Source of the DNA: Sabethes cyaneus
Taxonomy: Eukaryota > Arthropoda > Insecta > Diptera > Culicidae
Reading direction: 5' to 3'
Assembly (NCBI RefSeq): GCF_943734655.1
Contig: NC_071354.1
Location: 231,316,397 to 231,380,396, forward strand
Length of the DNA stretch: 64,000 nucleotides
Part shown: piece by piece, positions 28,401-40,400 of the stretch
Layout of the letters: the number at the start of each line of letters is the position of its first letter
Numbering within the stretch: the stretch's first letter is position 1
Notes under the pieces: generated by a model
Seen by the model: the letters and a program-made list of their open reading frames with translations, nothing else
Told to the model about the DNA's origin: nothing
The model's database searches: none
Translations under genes and position numbers: made by a program

Positions 28401-31400
28401 TGCTCCGGATCAGACGCTATTGTGAGCCGCTCCTAAACTAGAGTACAACCGCGTACTAGCCTGAGGAATCGTCGAACCACCAGCCGCCCCTATCATGAGG
28501 GCAAACGGCTGACAAGGCTATTCCTCATCGCTACGCTTTGCGTTCGCAAAAGTTCCTCCTTCCCTGTCGTGTAGTGTAGGGATAGGTTCTGGACCAAAAC
28601 CTGACCTGGCTCTAGAGCTTGCAAATTCATCCGCTCGTTCATTCCCGGTTATAACAGAATGGTCAGGAACCCAAACCAGATGGACGGCATTCAGATGTTG
28701 AATCAGCCGAAGAAAATGCGGTCTGGTTATCAAAACAGAAATAGGTGATCTTGCCTGTCAGTTCTTTCTTAAGTACAAGTGCAAATTGTGGGCTCCACTC
28801 ATAACTGTAAAGATTTCAGCTTGAAAAACAGTGCAGTAGCTTCCAGCTCACGGCATTCCTCCAACTCCAGCACTCGCACGGCCTTCGTACAAGGAACCGT
28901 CGGTATAACAGACCACATAGCAGGAAATTTTCCTTCTCATGTAGCCTGACAACCACTCCTCTTTAGGAAGAAAGTTACGTGAGAAAGCCATGTACGGAAA
29001 AGTACGCATGAGTGTTACTTCGCTAGGAGTAAGAGCAAACTTGTCCTCTGCAACAATTTGCGACCAGAATCGAATATGACCAATAAAACTGGCCACAGAG
29101 TGGCCAATCGCGTGTAGTGCCTCTTACTTCAGATGGAAGTGTAGAGGTTCCCTACTAGCACGGTTGTTACAAAGTTGTTGTGGTAACCGGAATATGACTA
29201 ATTTTAGTCGTAATTCGGTTGCTTCAACTGAATGGACCTAAAGTGTGCTACTTGGATTTAATATTGAAATTAGTTAGGGCTTAGGGTCATTTTCTAAGAG
29301 CAGTAGTAGGAGTAGTAGCAAATGCTTCAGACTTCAGACATTGCTGTTGAACACATCCTTTAACCCTCTCTGTCCCATGGTAGCACAGGTGCTCCATGAC
29401 TTCTGATACTAAAATTGACCGATACAATTTTTAAGGCATTCAAATATGAATATTTTGATTTTATAACGTAGTAAAACCATTGTTTTACAAGCTGTATAGT
29501 TGCATTTGATGAATTGCTAATTAATAGCTTTTTTACATGATCAAAAGCTGTAAACCACCAAAACACCCCTGGGACAGAGAGGTTTAATGATGGTTTTACC
29601 TTTGTATGGACAATCACAACTTTCCCTCTCTGCCACCAAAACTATCATAAGCCAGTATTGTATTTCTCAAAACGTGTAATATTAGTCATTGGACGCATAA
29701 CTTTTGATTAAATAAAAATAGTAAAGAATTAATCTGCGTTATCATTTCCAACATTGATTCGCATTCGTCAATTTCTTCGGAATCAACTGAAAGCAGCCCT
29801 CATTATACAGACCTGAATGACCAGATATGGTTAAAAGGTCTTAAATATAAACAAACAAACAGACCCCTCATTATGATAGATTGATTTAAGCTATATTTAT
29901 CGCCTAACATAATATGGAATGTCACCCTAGCTGACCCGACAAACTTCGTATTGCCACAAATCAAACTGTGTTGTACATAAATCGTGAATCTCGGATGACC
30001 TTTGTCACAATCTTGAGTTTTGCAAGTTTCTGGGAAGTTCATGGGTGTTTTAATATACAAAATTTCCTCACAGTAAAGTAGAAAACAACTCCCCCCATTG
30101 CTTAGCCTGATAAAATAAGGCGGATAGCATTTAAATATTCGCCATCATTACAAACCATTTCGTCGAATACCATTTTGCGGAACACCAATTCTCGATTGAC
30201 CACAACGCGGAATATACAGTTTCGCAGAATACCATTTCGCGAAAAACTTCACGCGGGATGTACCATTTCACGGAAAATCTTTTCGTAGAAAGTACCATTC
30301 CGCAGGGGTGACCCAACTGAAGGAAAGTAATAGAGGTCAGTAGATCTAGGAAAACAAATAAACCTAGATAGAGGTGATCTCTACCCCCCGCAGCGGCCGT
30401 CGCTTCCGACGGCAGGTCGCCGGCAACACTCGCGGCTTGTGGCCGTCTCGCGCTGAATTATCTAATGTTACTATTGATAGTCTTGTTATTGATTAATGTT
30501 TCATGAAAGAGTCTAAAATTTCTCGAGTTCGATTAGTTTTTGAGTTACGCAAAAATTTGTTTTATTTGTATGAGAGTCCTTATCCCTCTACCACAGGGGT
30601 GAGGGGTCTCAAACCATTATTAAAAAAAATTCCTGCCTCCAAAACCCCCCATCATGCCAAGTTTGGTTCCATTTGCTTGATTAGTTCTCGAGTTATGAGA
30701 AAATTTGTATTGCATTTCTATGGAAGCCTCCCTCCCTCTTAAAAGGGAGAGGGGTCATTATTCTCCTCCTAAAGAGGGGAGGGCAATTCACCATAGAAAA
30801 AAAAATTGCTTGCAAAAACACCCACATGCTAAATTTGGTTTCATTTGCTTGATTAGTTCTGGAGTTATGAGGAAATTTGTATTTCATTTGTATGGGAGTC
30901 CCCCCTCCTAAAAAGGTAAGGGGTCCTAATTCATCATAGAAAAAATTCATGCCACCAAAAACACCCACATGCCAAATATGCTTCCATTTGATTAATTAGT
31001 TTTCGAGTCATGAAGAAATTTGTATTTCATTTGTATAGGAGCCCCCCCCCCTCCTAAAGTGGGGAGAAGTTTCAATTCACCATAGAAAAAATTCTTGTCT
31101 CCAAAAACACCCACCTGTCAAATTTTGTTCCATTTGCTTGATTAGTTCTCGAGTTATGCAGAAATTTATGTTTCATTTGTATGGGAGCGCCCCCTCTTAG
31201 TGGAGGGAGGGGTCTCTAACCATCATAAGAATCTTGCCTGGCCCCAAAAACCCCTATAAGCAAATTTTCACACCGATCGATTCAGTAGTTTTCGATTCTA
31301 TAAGGAACATTCGGGCAGACAGACAGAAATAGTTATTGATTTGTATGGAGCCCCCCTCTTCTTGGGGGTGGAATTTCTAACCATCATAAGAACCTTCCCT

Positions 31401-34400
31401 GGCACCGAAAACCCCTACATGCAAATTTTCACGCCGATCGGTTCAGTAGTTTTCGATTCTATAAGGAACATAGGGACAGATAGACAGACAGACAGAAATC
31501 CTTTTTTATAGATATAGATAGCAATACAATCGAAAGTGTGTAAAGAATTGCAAGCAATTAATTGACGCAGCTCTTTGAATGATTCTATGATGCTTCACTT
31601 TGGAAATAGCTGCGTCACATCACATGCATGAATGTTCCTCGTTTTCTATCTTCTATTTCGAGTATATTATTACAATTATCTATAGACGGCTGAGAAGAAG
31701 GAATATTTGCTATTTAGGAATATTTGCTTTATAGGAACTCATAAAGAACACGTAAAGTTCAGGACTTCAGTTTCGTTTAGCTTCAATGCTGAAATGTTAA
31801 AATTGATTGTAGGTAAAGGATAGTTTCACACTTTCACATAAACGTTTGCTTTCAGGACATCAACTTGGTTTAGGTTTAATCGAAACAAATAATTCTTTAC
31901 TTATTGGACGGGAAGATCTCGTCACTTTATTTCTAAATTCGTGGTAGTCGAAGTCACTAGAGTATAGATTAGACGACAAGGTCGTCAGAGTCCATTAATG
32001 GCAGTCAGTATGGCACCGAATATCCCTTTTTCAGTGTACCAACATGCTCCCATAGACTCGGAAAACCATCACAAAAAAAATAAAATTAGTTCAACTAACC
32101 TGCTAGCCGTAATAAGATCTCGCAACTGGAAGTACGAAGTACATTGCATTCTGCCCAATTAAAATTCATTACTATATTTTCTCTTTTTCGCCGTCGATTT
32201 TTCAGTAAATTTTTTCGGCCGTTCCAGTCGTCACATCACTCGACTTGAGACACAGAAACTTTAATTCACCACTCGAAGATATTATAATGATTTTGCCCAA
32301 ACTGCCCAAACCCAAACATTTTATGCGATAGAACTATCTCGTTCACCAGATTATCATAATAGATTATTACCTACTATTAGAAACTCTGTTCTCGTCGTGA
32401 AAGAATTTTTGAAATCACTAATAAATGCGACTGGACTCTGACGACCTTCACCTTAAAATGAACTCAACGTTTAATTAGAACTCATCGTTTAATTAGAGCT
32501 CATCGGAAATAAAGTAAGTTAAAAATATATCAAGCTTCAAGCACAAGCATGGGGTTTTTGAACACAGTCCAGAACATTTGGTGGGAAGTCTTGTAGTAAA
32601 CCCAGAACTCTCTCGAGGTGAAAATAATAAGATCGAATTATTATGCTGTTTTTGTATCAAATTATCTTATTTTGCAGTTGTATATCAAGGTAGTCTGTAT
32701 TGCTTTTTTTACGTACTTTTCTCGAAGCATTAAGCTTCGAATTAATCTAGACTAGTCGCACACAAGATTATTTTGGAGCTATATTTCTCGTTATTTCCAC
32801 AAAATCGATTATCAAAGCGAGAACACGCTATAGAATGCTCAAATAAATGAAGAAACAAACAGTGACAAATAAGAAACAAACTTGTGTCGAAGTCAACGTT
32901 TTCCACTTACAGAGGGGAAACTTATTTGGGGCATATAGGTCATCCTGATTATTACGATTGCGGTCCTAGTAGTGGCGCGAGCGGTAATAAATAAGTACGA
33001 TTGACTGCGTCTCTTTTTCAAGTGTTTGGAAAAAACTAAAATTCCTCCATACGCTGAGACCAAGAAAAAATAAAATTTAACGGTTACCAATAGTTGCAAG
33101 CGAACGATATCGGCGTAGTCAGATGGATACAACTGCCCACAGGCAGTTTGCCCAACGGTGACTAATTTGATGTCTTGAAAGTAAACTGTGTTGGTGGAAA
33201 GTTTTGATCAAAACCCTTTCCAACCAATATATCCGTAATGTTTTAGAATTTAATTTTAAGGAGCTGATCGTATTCATACCAATAGACAACAGACCAATAC
33301 CAATTGGAGAGATTTTTGTCAATTTTTCGTATAAAAATGATATTTTTGTCAAAAATTAGTTTTACATAGATTCTGAAGGAAAATGGTTACAAGGAAAGTC
33401 GAGTTACTCGCGCTCGTGTCCTATTGTAAATATTTACATTCCAAAACCATTTTGGATCTCAAAACAAATTTGAGTTTTGTTAGTAAGCTCTTCATATATA
33501 TATTTAAATGTCTTCTGTTCTATTACAAATTGTAATAATTGTAGTCATCTATCTCATTTCTAACGATGATCTTCCCGATGAAGGTGGGTTTGCATGAGCA
33601 TCATTTATTTCCATTCTAATAAACTCCCATTATTTAGCGAATCTAAGTAGTAGGTACATATTCTGCCAGAACATTTCGTCCGCCGTCTAGTTCTTCAAAG
33701 CTTTTGTTCAATACCGTTTCATTTCACACTTTAACAGCTAAAATAAATAGGATTATTTTTCTTTAATTTTTCGCTATGCCAAGGTTTGCAATTAATCGCG
33801 TCCTGGTTTTTTATATTGCACTTTTCATTAAAGCGTTTCTGTAAGCATACCTTAACACAGCTTTTTATTATGTTTGATTTAAATTGGCGCACCAAATTTG
33901 GTTTCACAAAATTTCATCTTGTACGTTATTTCATGGATCTTTGTTTTTTTATTCCGTTTATGTGTTTGTTTGTGTACTAACCGACTTGTGTTCGAGAGTT
34001 TTATTTTTGTGGTATCTCTCCCGTCTAATTGCAGGGAGTATCTGTACGATGCCTACAGTGAACGGGACAATATTCCACTGGCGAGGTAAGTATGCGGCTG
34101 GTGCACTAACTGCATCTCGTGTCGGTTTTTTTCTCTCTCGCCGGACAAAGCGAATACCAATGTTCACAAACTACCGTGCTTTAAATATACTACAACTAGA
34201 CAGATAATCTTTTGGCAGCTTATTATTTTATATCTAAACATGTTGTCTCGTATGTTTATGGTGCATCCCACATATGATTACATACACACACTTTCGTTCA
34301 TACTTTGGATTTACCGTTACTAATTTCGAAATTTGAGTCACAATTTTATAATACATTCAAGTAATTTTTTACAAGAGTTAAGCCACTCATTGATTCTAAT

Positions 34401-37400
34401 CGTGTCTTTTTTCAGTGGTCCAAAAAACAAGCGACGCAAGAAGAGCGACCGCCGCCGGGACTCGCGCGATCGTCGTGACGTGTACTACGAGGATGGAAGC
34501 CCTTCCGGGGGTCACAGTCGAGAGCCCCGCTATAACGACATGGCGCCAAAGTGAGTATCAGTGGCCGAACGCCAGCCAGCCGTACACGGTCGAATAATAG
34601 CAATTCATTCCCTTCGAAGCGAACATTTAGAAGCGTGCTGTGGCTGAACGGCCCACACGCGACCAATCCGTAGATTCACGAACACATGGCAAACCGCACA
34701 CAAACAGTTACTCGTTTAGACCATTATCTAGCCTTGTAGAAGAATCAGTAGCGATCGTTGCCTTTGAATGTTTCACCCGATAAGACCGCGCGCCGGTGAA
34801 CTCACCGCTGACCCGTACTCTACTAACACTCCACCAAACTCCTTATACTCTTCCAGTGTAGAAACTCAAATCCCATCAATACTAACCAATAGCAGTTTCG
34901 ACGGACGTGGGTCCTCGCTGAACCATTCCGACTCCACGGAACTTAGCAACTCGCCCGCAAAGCTCCCACCGTCACCGAACAGGCTGCTTAGCCGTCTGTT
35001 TCAGCGATCGTTTTTCGAAGATTTCCACCGAATCGGCAGTGATTCCAGGTATCGGCCAGCCAACACTGACGATGCCGTCCATTTTGGCTGGGAACCGAAC
35101 GTGAGCCGTAGCAATAGCAGCGTGGGCTCGATCCGGTCGATAGGACTGCTGGCGAGCCGAACTCCGTCGCCTCTCGACTTCCGGACCGTTTCGTTCCGGC
35201 AGCCCCGTTCGCTGGTCAACAACCTTGACAGGGGGAAACGATTGGGGCGAGCCACCCTGCGGGCTGATAGCTTCTACGAGCGATACTAGACTAGCCCACC
35301 CAAATCTACCAACAAAATGAGCCGACAAACAGGTTTTGGTTAGGGAATTTTATTCTTTCCGTGCCTAAGGTCATTCGTCCTACATTTTCTAGAAATCCAA
35401 TTTGTCCGCACTTCATACGACAATCGTCACTTACCGTTCGCTAACTGACATGCCTGCAGCACACCTCGAATCATTCCTTCGAGGCCGTATCCGGCAAGCT
35501 ACCACCCAAAAGCTCCATCATCCTGTATAATACACACATTTGTTTCCCTATTTTTTTAAATAGTTGTTAGCTATCTTCATTTTGATAGTGTCATCCTATC
35601 TCAGTGTCATTTTATTTCAATCAATTTTGTCCTGCAATTCATTTGAACTGCTTTGCTCTGCTCTCTCTCTCTCTCTTACAACAACTAAATCGATGTGATG
35701 TGTACTCATGCCATACTCTTTCCTATAATAATTCCTCTTCTATCGAAAGATGCAACTACGTCTCGTGCAACGGCGAAGGCAGAGCGTACCGACAATTTTA
35801 GACTCTAGCTTCCCAGGTCCATCATCCTACCGACCGGCTTTCGCGGTGATGCGCAGCGAACGGCGTGTGAGTAAAAAACGGGTCAGATAGGTTACCAACT
35901 ATCTGCCCTCCAGTGTGAACCTTTTCCCCTAGACTGCTGTTGGTATCTCCTACCGTACGTACACTAAAAGAACTATCCTGCATCCATCATTTTGTCTAAT
36001 ACTATCGGAAACTGCGATGTGTGGTGGATCCCAAAAAGACATGTCCCTCTTTATTCATCTGTTCTTCACACAGAGTGCTTAGCTCCTTTAGTGCTACTTT
36101 TGTTAGGTTGATCATTCCTTAGATTAGGAAATTGGTCGGTTAAAACAAACACGTGTACAGTTTTTAGTCTTTCTCCTTGCATCAGGTTTTACGATTGTCA
36201 GAGACCCCTTTCCCCGTTGTTCAGTTGTGAACAGTTTTGAAACTATTTTTTTTATTAGATCCAGTTTAATGCACAGTACTATTAATGCACGATTTTATTT
36301 GTTTGTTTGCCTTTGAAAATGTCTTTAGCACACCGTTTTCTCGTCAATTAAGTTATATTGGTTGAACTTTGACAATGGATCAAATTTTGTTTTACCGAAT
36401 TATCTAATTAGGCGATAAATGATGACAAGAAATAGTGAGAGTTCTTTAAATGCGAAGGAGAAGGTTGTAAACAGACTTTTAGGGTTTCACTGGGATCGCC
36501 CTTTTCACCTGCAATTGTGGTGAAAATGTGCCAAATCGCATGGACACACTTAGATGGCAACAACATCTGCAATGAGTACAAACATTAGCAATGAGAAGGA
36601 GAAGAAACTGAAATTTCTAGACATATTGAGAACAAGAAAAAAATGGAAACGTCCTCTTTACCAAAATTTATAAACGGAAGGCATTTGTACTTCTGGTCTG
36701 AGTTTTCTTTTCTACACCTTAATCGAACACTATGATTAAATTTATTGATCGTGCCATTGATCTGTCAGACAGACACAACGAGTCGATGAACAACACAGTA
36801 AACCTAGGCTAATTTAATATCTTGAAGTGTATCTTGTAAACTGGGTTGGTGTAGCATTGTATATTTTTCACAACGACGACTACTAGCAACAGCACTTCAC
36901 CGGATAATTTTAAAGAATTTGGGAGGAGCAATGGTTGGAAAATTCGCGAAAAAATGATTATTTGAATCAATGAACTTCCCCTATGAACATACACTATTCG
37001 CCTACCTCGTCGATAATGCGTCCATCGGCTTTGAATTTTATCACGAACATAACCCCATTCTAAACATTGGAATTCGTTCAAAAATTGAATATTGATCATT
37101 GAATGTGACCGATTTAGCGGCTATCGGATGCCCGGGGACGACGGAAATATTCAAAATAATATCACCACCAAAAAGAATAGTTTGAGGTAGTGTTAGTTGC
37201 TTTAGAAGCAGCAGAAGGTGTTATTTCGCATTTTTGCGTTGCACACGATAGGCGAATTGAACGCTTATCTGTTTGTCACGATAAAATCGTTTGCCGAAGC
37301 TCGGCGTTTATATTCATTTTGCGAATTTTCCAACCTTTGGGGAGGAGGATAAACTACCATTCCTCCGGTAGGTAGGATGGAAGCTGTGGTTTGTCTCATT

Positions 37401-40400
37401 TAAAAAAATGGCGATCGGCTTTAATTGCCGCCTGCAAGGGACTTCCCTAGATTTTGTTACATCGTCCATCTCCAATAGCAATAGAATTTGTAAGGCAGCA
37501 TCAGGCGGGCTTTAAGGGTGCCCATGCTACTGCAGATCAAATTTTCACTCTCCGATAAATCCTCTAAAAATGTCGGGAGTACAACGTACCCACGCAACGT
37601 ATGTTCGTGGATTTTAGGGCAGCATTCGATACAGTCGAGAGCGAATATATAATAGATAATGCACGAGAACGATTTTCCGGATATACTGACGCGGCAGTAG
37701 CGAGTAATGTGCTAGGTACGCGTTTGGGGGGCACTCTCGAATCCCTTTTAATCGCGCAGAGGGTTGCGGCAAGGGGATAGACTGCTCGGTATATTATTCA
37801 ATACCGATATTAAACGTGTGATCCAACTGCTAGCCTTCGCAGCCGACCTCGGCATCATTACTAGTAACCTTAAGATGGCGAAGGCAAGCTACGCCAGACT
37901 AGAAACAGTCAAAAAACAGTCAAAACCCCAATATATGGTAGGAAGAGGCTCAAGAAAAATTAACGTCCACCTCCCAAGGACAGTGACTATTGACGGTGAT
38001 GAACTGGAAGTGGTTGATGAGTTCATATATTTGGGATCTCTGGTCACCGCCGACAATAATACGAGTAAGGAGATCGTGCGATGCATTCAAGCTGAAAATC
38101 GAGCCTACTTTTCCCTCCGCAAGACTCGTCGATCAAGGAGCATACGCACAAGCTGACGGAGTACAAAACGCCAATCACACCGGTAATCCTCTATGGACTT
38201 GAGAGTGTAACTTTGCTTACGAAAGACATGCGTACATTTATTGAAAAGTTTACGAAAAGTGTTGCGGACTATTCTCGGCGGAGTACAAACGAACAGCGAA
38301 GAGCGGCATGAGCATATGGGTAACGAGTTGTAGGCACAACTTGGAGAGATTCTCATCGTACACCTGGAGAAAGTTGGGAGATTACGGCGGACCGGTCACG
38401 TCGCAAGGATAGGAGGAATAGAGGGGTTCAACGTGCTAAATGGCTCGACGATTAGAGAAATTCTCAATGGTGCTGGAGAGAAATTGCAGGAATCCTCTAT
38501 GCTGCTAGAAGAAGAAGAAGAAGAAGAAGAAGAAGAAGAATGATCGGTTTGTCCACTCAGCAACCGAAAATACACTTTAAGTACCAAAAGTTCGGCCAAA
38601 TTGCCTGAAACTACAGCGAACCCTACAGGAACAAATTGTGCAGACGATGCTAACAAGCCAGGCATTAACTTTGATGCCTGACCTTTAAACAGGTGGCGGC
38701 TAGTGAGTCACTGTGAAGTGTTGTAATTGAAGAGTGATGTAGCTATCAATTCAGAGTCATACCGAATCCAGGGGAACGGGAATTTTGGGTAACAGCTAAA
38801 GCGACGGCAATATGAACGATGAAAAGATATTTTTTTCATAAAGTTGTCTATTACGGAGAAGAAGACTTTGTAATTACAAAAGTTACCTGCGTCTATTTGT
38901 AGTTGTTGCGTATCTCCAAGGTGAATACTAAAACGGTTCGCCAAGATACTACACAAACTGAGGAGCTTATTGATCGGACACCGACAACAGACGACATCTT
39001 GATCAGGTAGAAAGCAAATTACGCAGAAATTCGAAACAGTTGTGGACGGAAGATAATGGTCTACATATGTGTTCCAAATTGGGCTTTTACAGTCGACGGA
39101 AAGTGTGAACTTCAGCGTCATATTTTGGAAACGTATTCAACACAACCGCAACCACCCATGGCCCAGATATTAGCAACGCCATTCACTATGCTCATGTCGA
39201 CACTGTTGATATGGATGTTTTCTGCACCAGTGCGGAGTCGGCTGTTGCGGCACTCGTGAAGCTGAGGCCATCATTTATTGCTGGGTCAGCCGGCGTCACA
39301 TAACAAAACAACTGGGATAACTGAACCGACGTATATCATAACTGCTTTGACACTATCGACTATGAAATACTGTCCGCCAAGTTTCGACATTCAGTCCGCA
39401 TTGCGTTGTTCTCCAAAGAAGTAATTTAGGATCATTTCTAATTGCTCTCTTCTTCCATTATGTCTCCTTAAATCTACCAAATCGGTGCGTCCTGATCTAT
39501 GCGAATGTTTTGAAAATTAACCTGGTCATCCGCAAGTTCCTCTTCTGTTGGGTACCCTCACCACTGCGTCCAGCATTTTGAACTATTGTGGTATGCCCCG
39601 TACAGTAGCTTCAAGCTTACCTGTCACTTGTTGAGGAAGTGATAGGCTGGTAGCTGGAGCGAGACAGGTGCCAATACTGCAGTCTGCGCCCTACTAGTGT
39701 TCCACAATTGCAAAGCAAGTGTTCCGAGGTTTCGCTCTCGGCATTACACAGGCGACAAATATCACCTTGTTCGAAACCGAGATTCCGAAGATGATATTTA
39801 CTCGAAAAATGTCCTGTCCCAAGACCGGTAAGCATACTGAGATCTCCCTCATGCAGACTCAGCAACTTTTAAGTAACCTTAATACTCGACGTTATATTTT
39901 TTTTATGATTGTTTGAGCGATTGTACGGTCATCCAGTTGGCCATGACTTTTCGGCTCTCCCATTGCTTCAGCTCACCCTTCAGCATACAATTAGAGATTC
40001 GACAGAGTGAATCTCCACCTCCTTCGTTTCTTTGTTTTTCGGTGAGCGAGAGAATGCTCGATAAGAAATGGTCCACTGCATCAGTGTCCGGCTTAATGCA
40101 GCAAAGGGCAAATTACTGTGGAGGGACCCCTGGTACTCCACAGTCTTCGTTCCGGCAGAGTGTTTATAGAACCCCCTCCATCATTCATCCCTCGGTACGG
40201 GTCGCGTTACACCTTGGATTAGGGTTTTATCCATTCAAGTCTTTACGTAATAGCCATGGATCACAGCTATTAAAATCATCCTTCTTTTAGGGGCTTCTGA
40301 CCCTCTGCCTTCTGTCGTAACCTCTACAGAGATCCGTCATTTGCAGGCGGAGTTATGCGTAAGATAGTTAATTGTTTTCGTCTACAGGATATGCTCGACA

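Larger units (their letters stand above)
34857..36379 (+). other. Alternative-tail region and flanking intron
   Basis: Besides the candidate terminal exons listed separately, this stretch includes a CT microsatellite (35659-35677). A further phase-2-compatible frame lies after the acceptor at 35815-35816, ending at TAA 35871-35873. Composition is less AT-rich than surrounding intron up to about 35930. Confidence 0.35.

Noticed and set aside
27898..28425. 175-codon + strand open frame
   Set aside because: It lies antisense to an RTE-like LINE remnant and has no recognisable domain or good start.
34768..34856. ATG at 34768 as start of an independent intronic gene
   Set aside because: The preceding 30 codons are less coding-like, and a strong acceptor at 34855-34856 in the right phase makes a prominin terminal exon the simpler reading.
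35817..35866. 50-nt cassette exon between AG at 35816 and GTGAGT at 35867
   Set aside because: Fifty nucleotides would shift phase and not join the 43549 exon in frame; at best it is a short terminal exon.
37183..37203. let-7-like seed TGAGGTAG on the + strand
   Set aside because: Only the first eight to nine bases match; the rest diverges and no complementary arm for a precursor hairpin is visible nearby.
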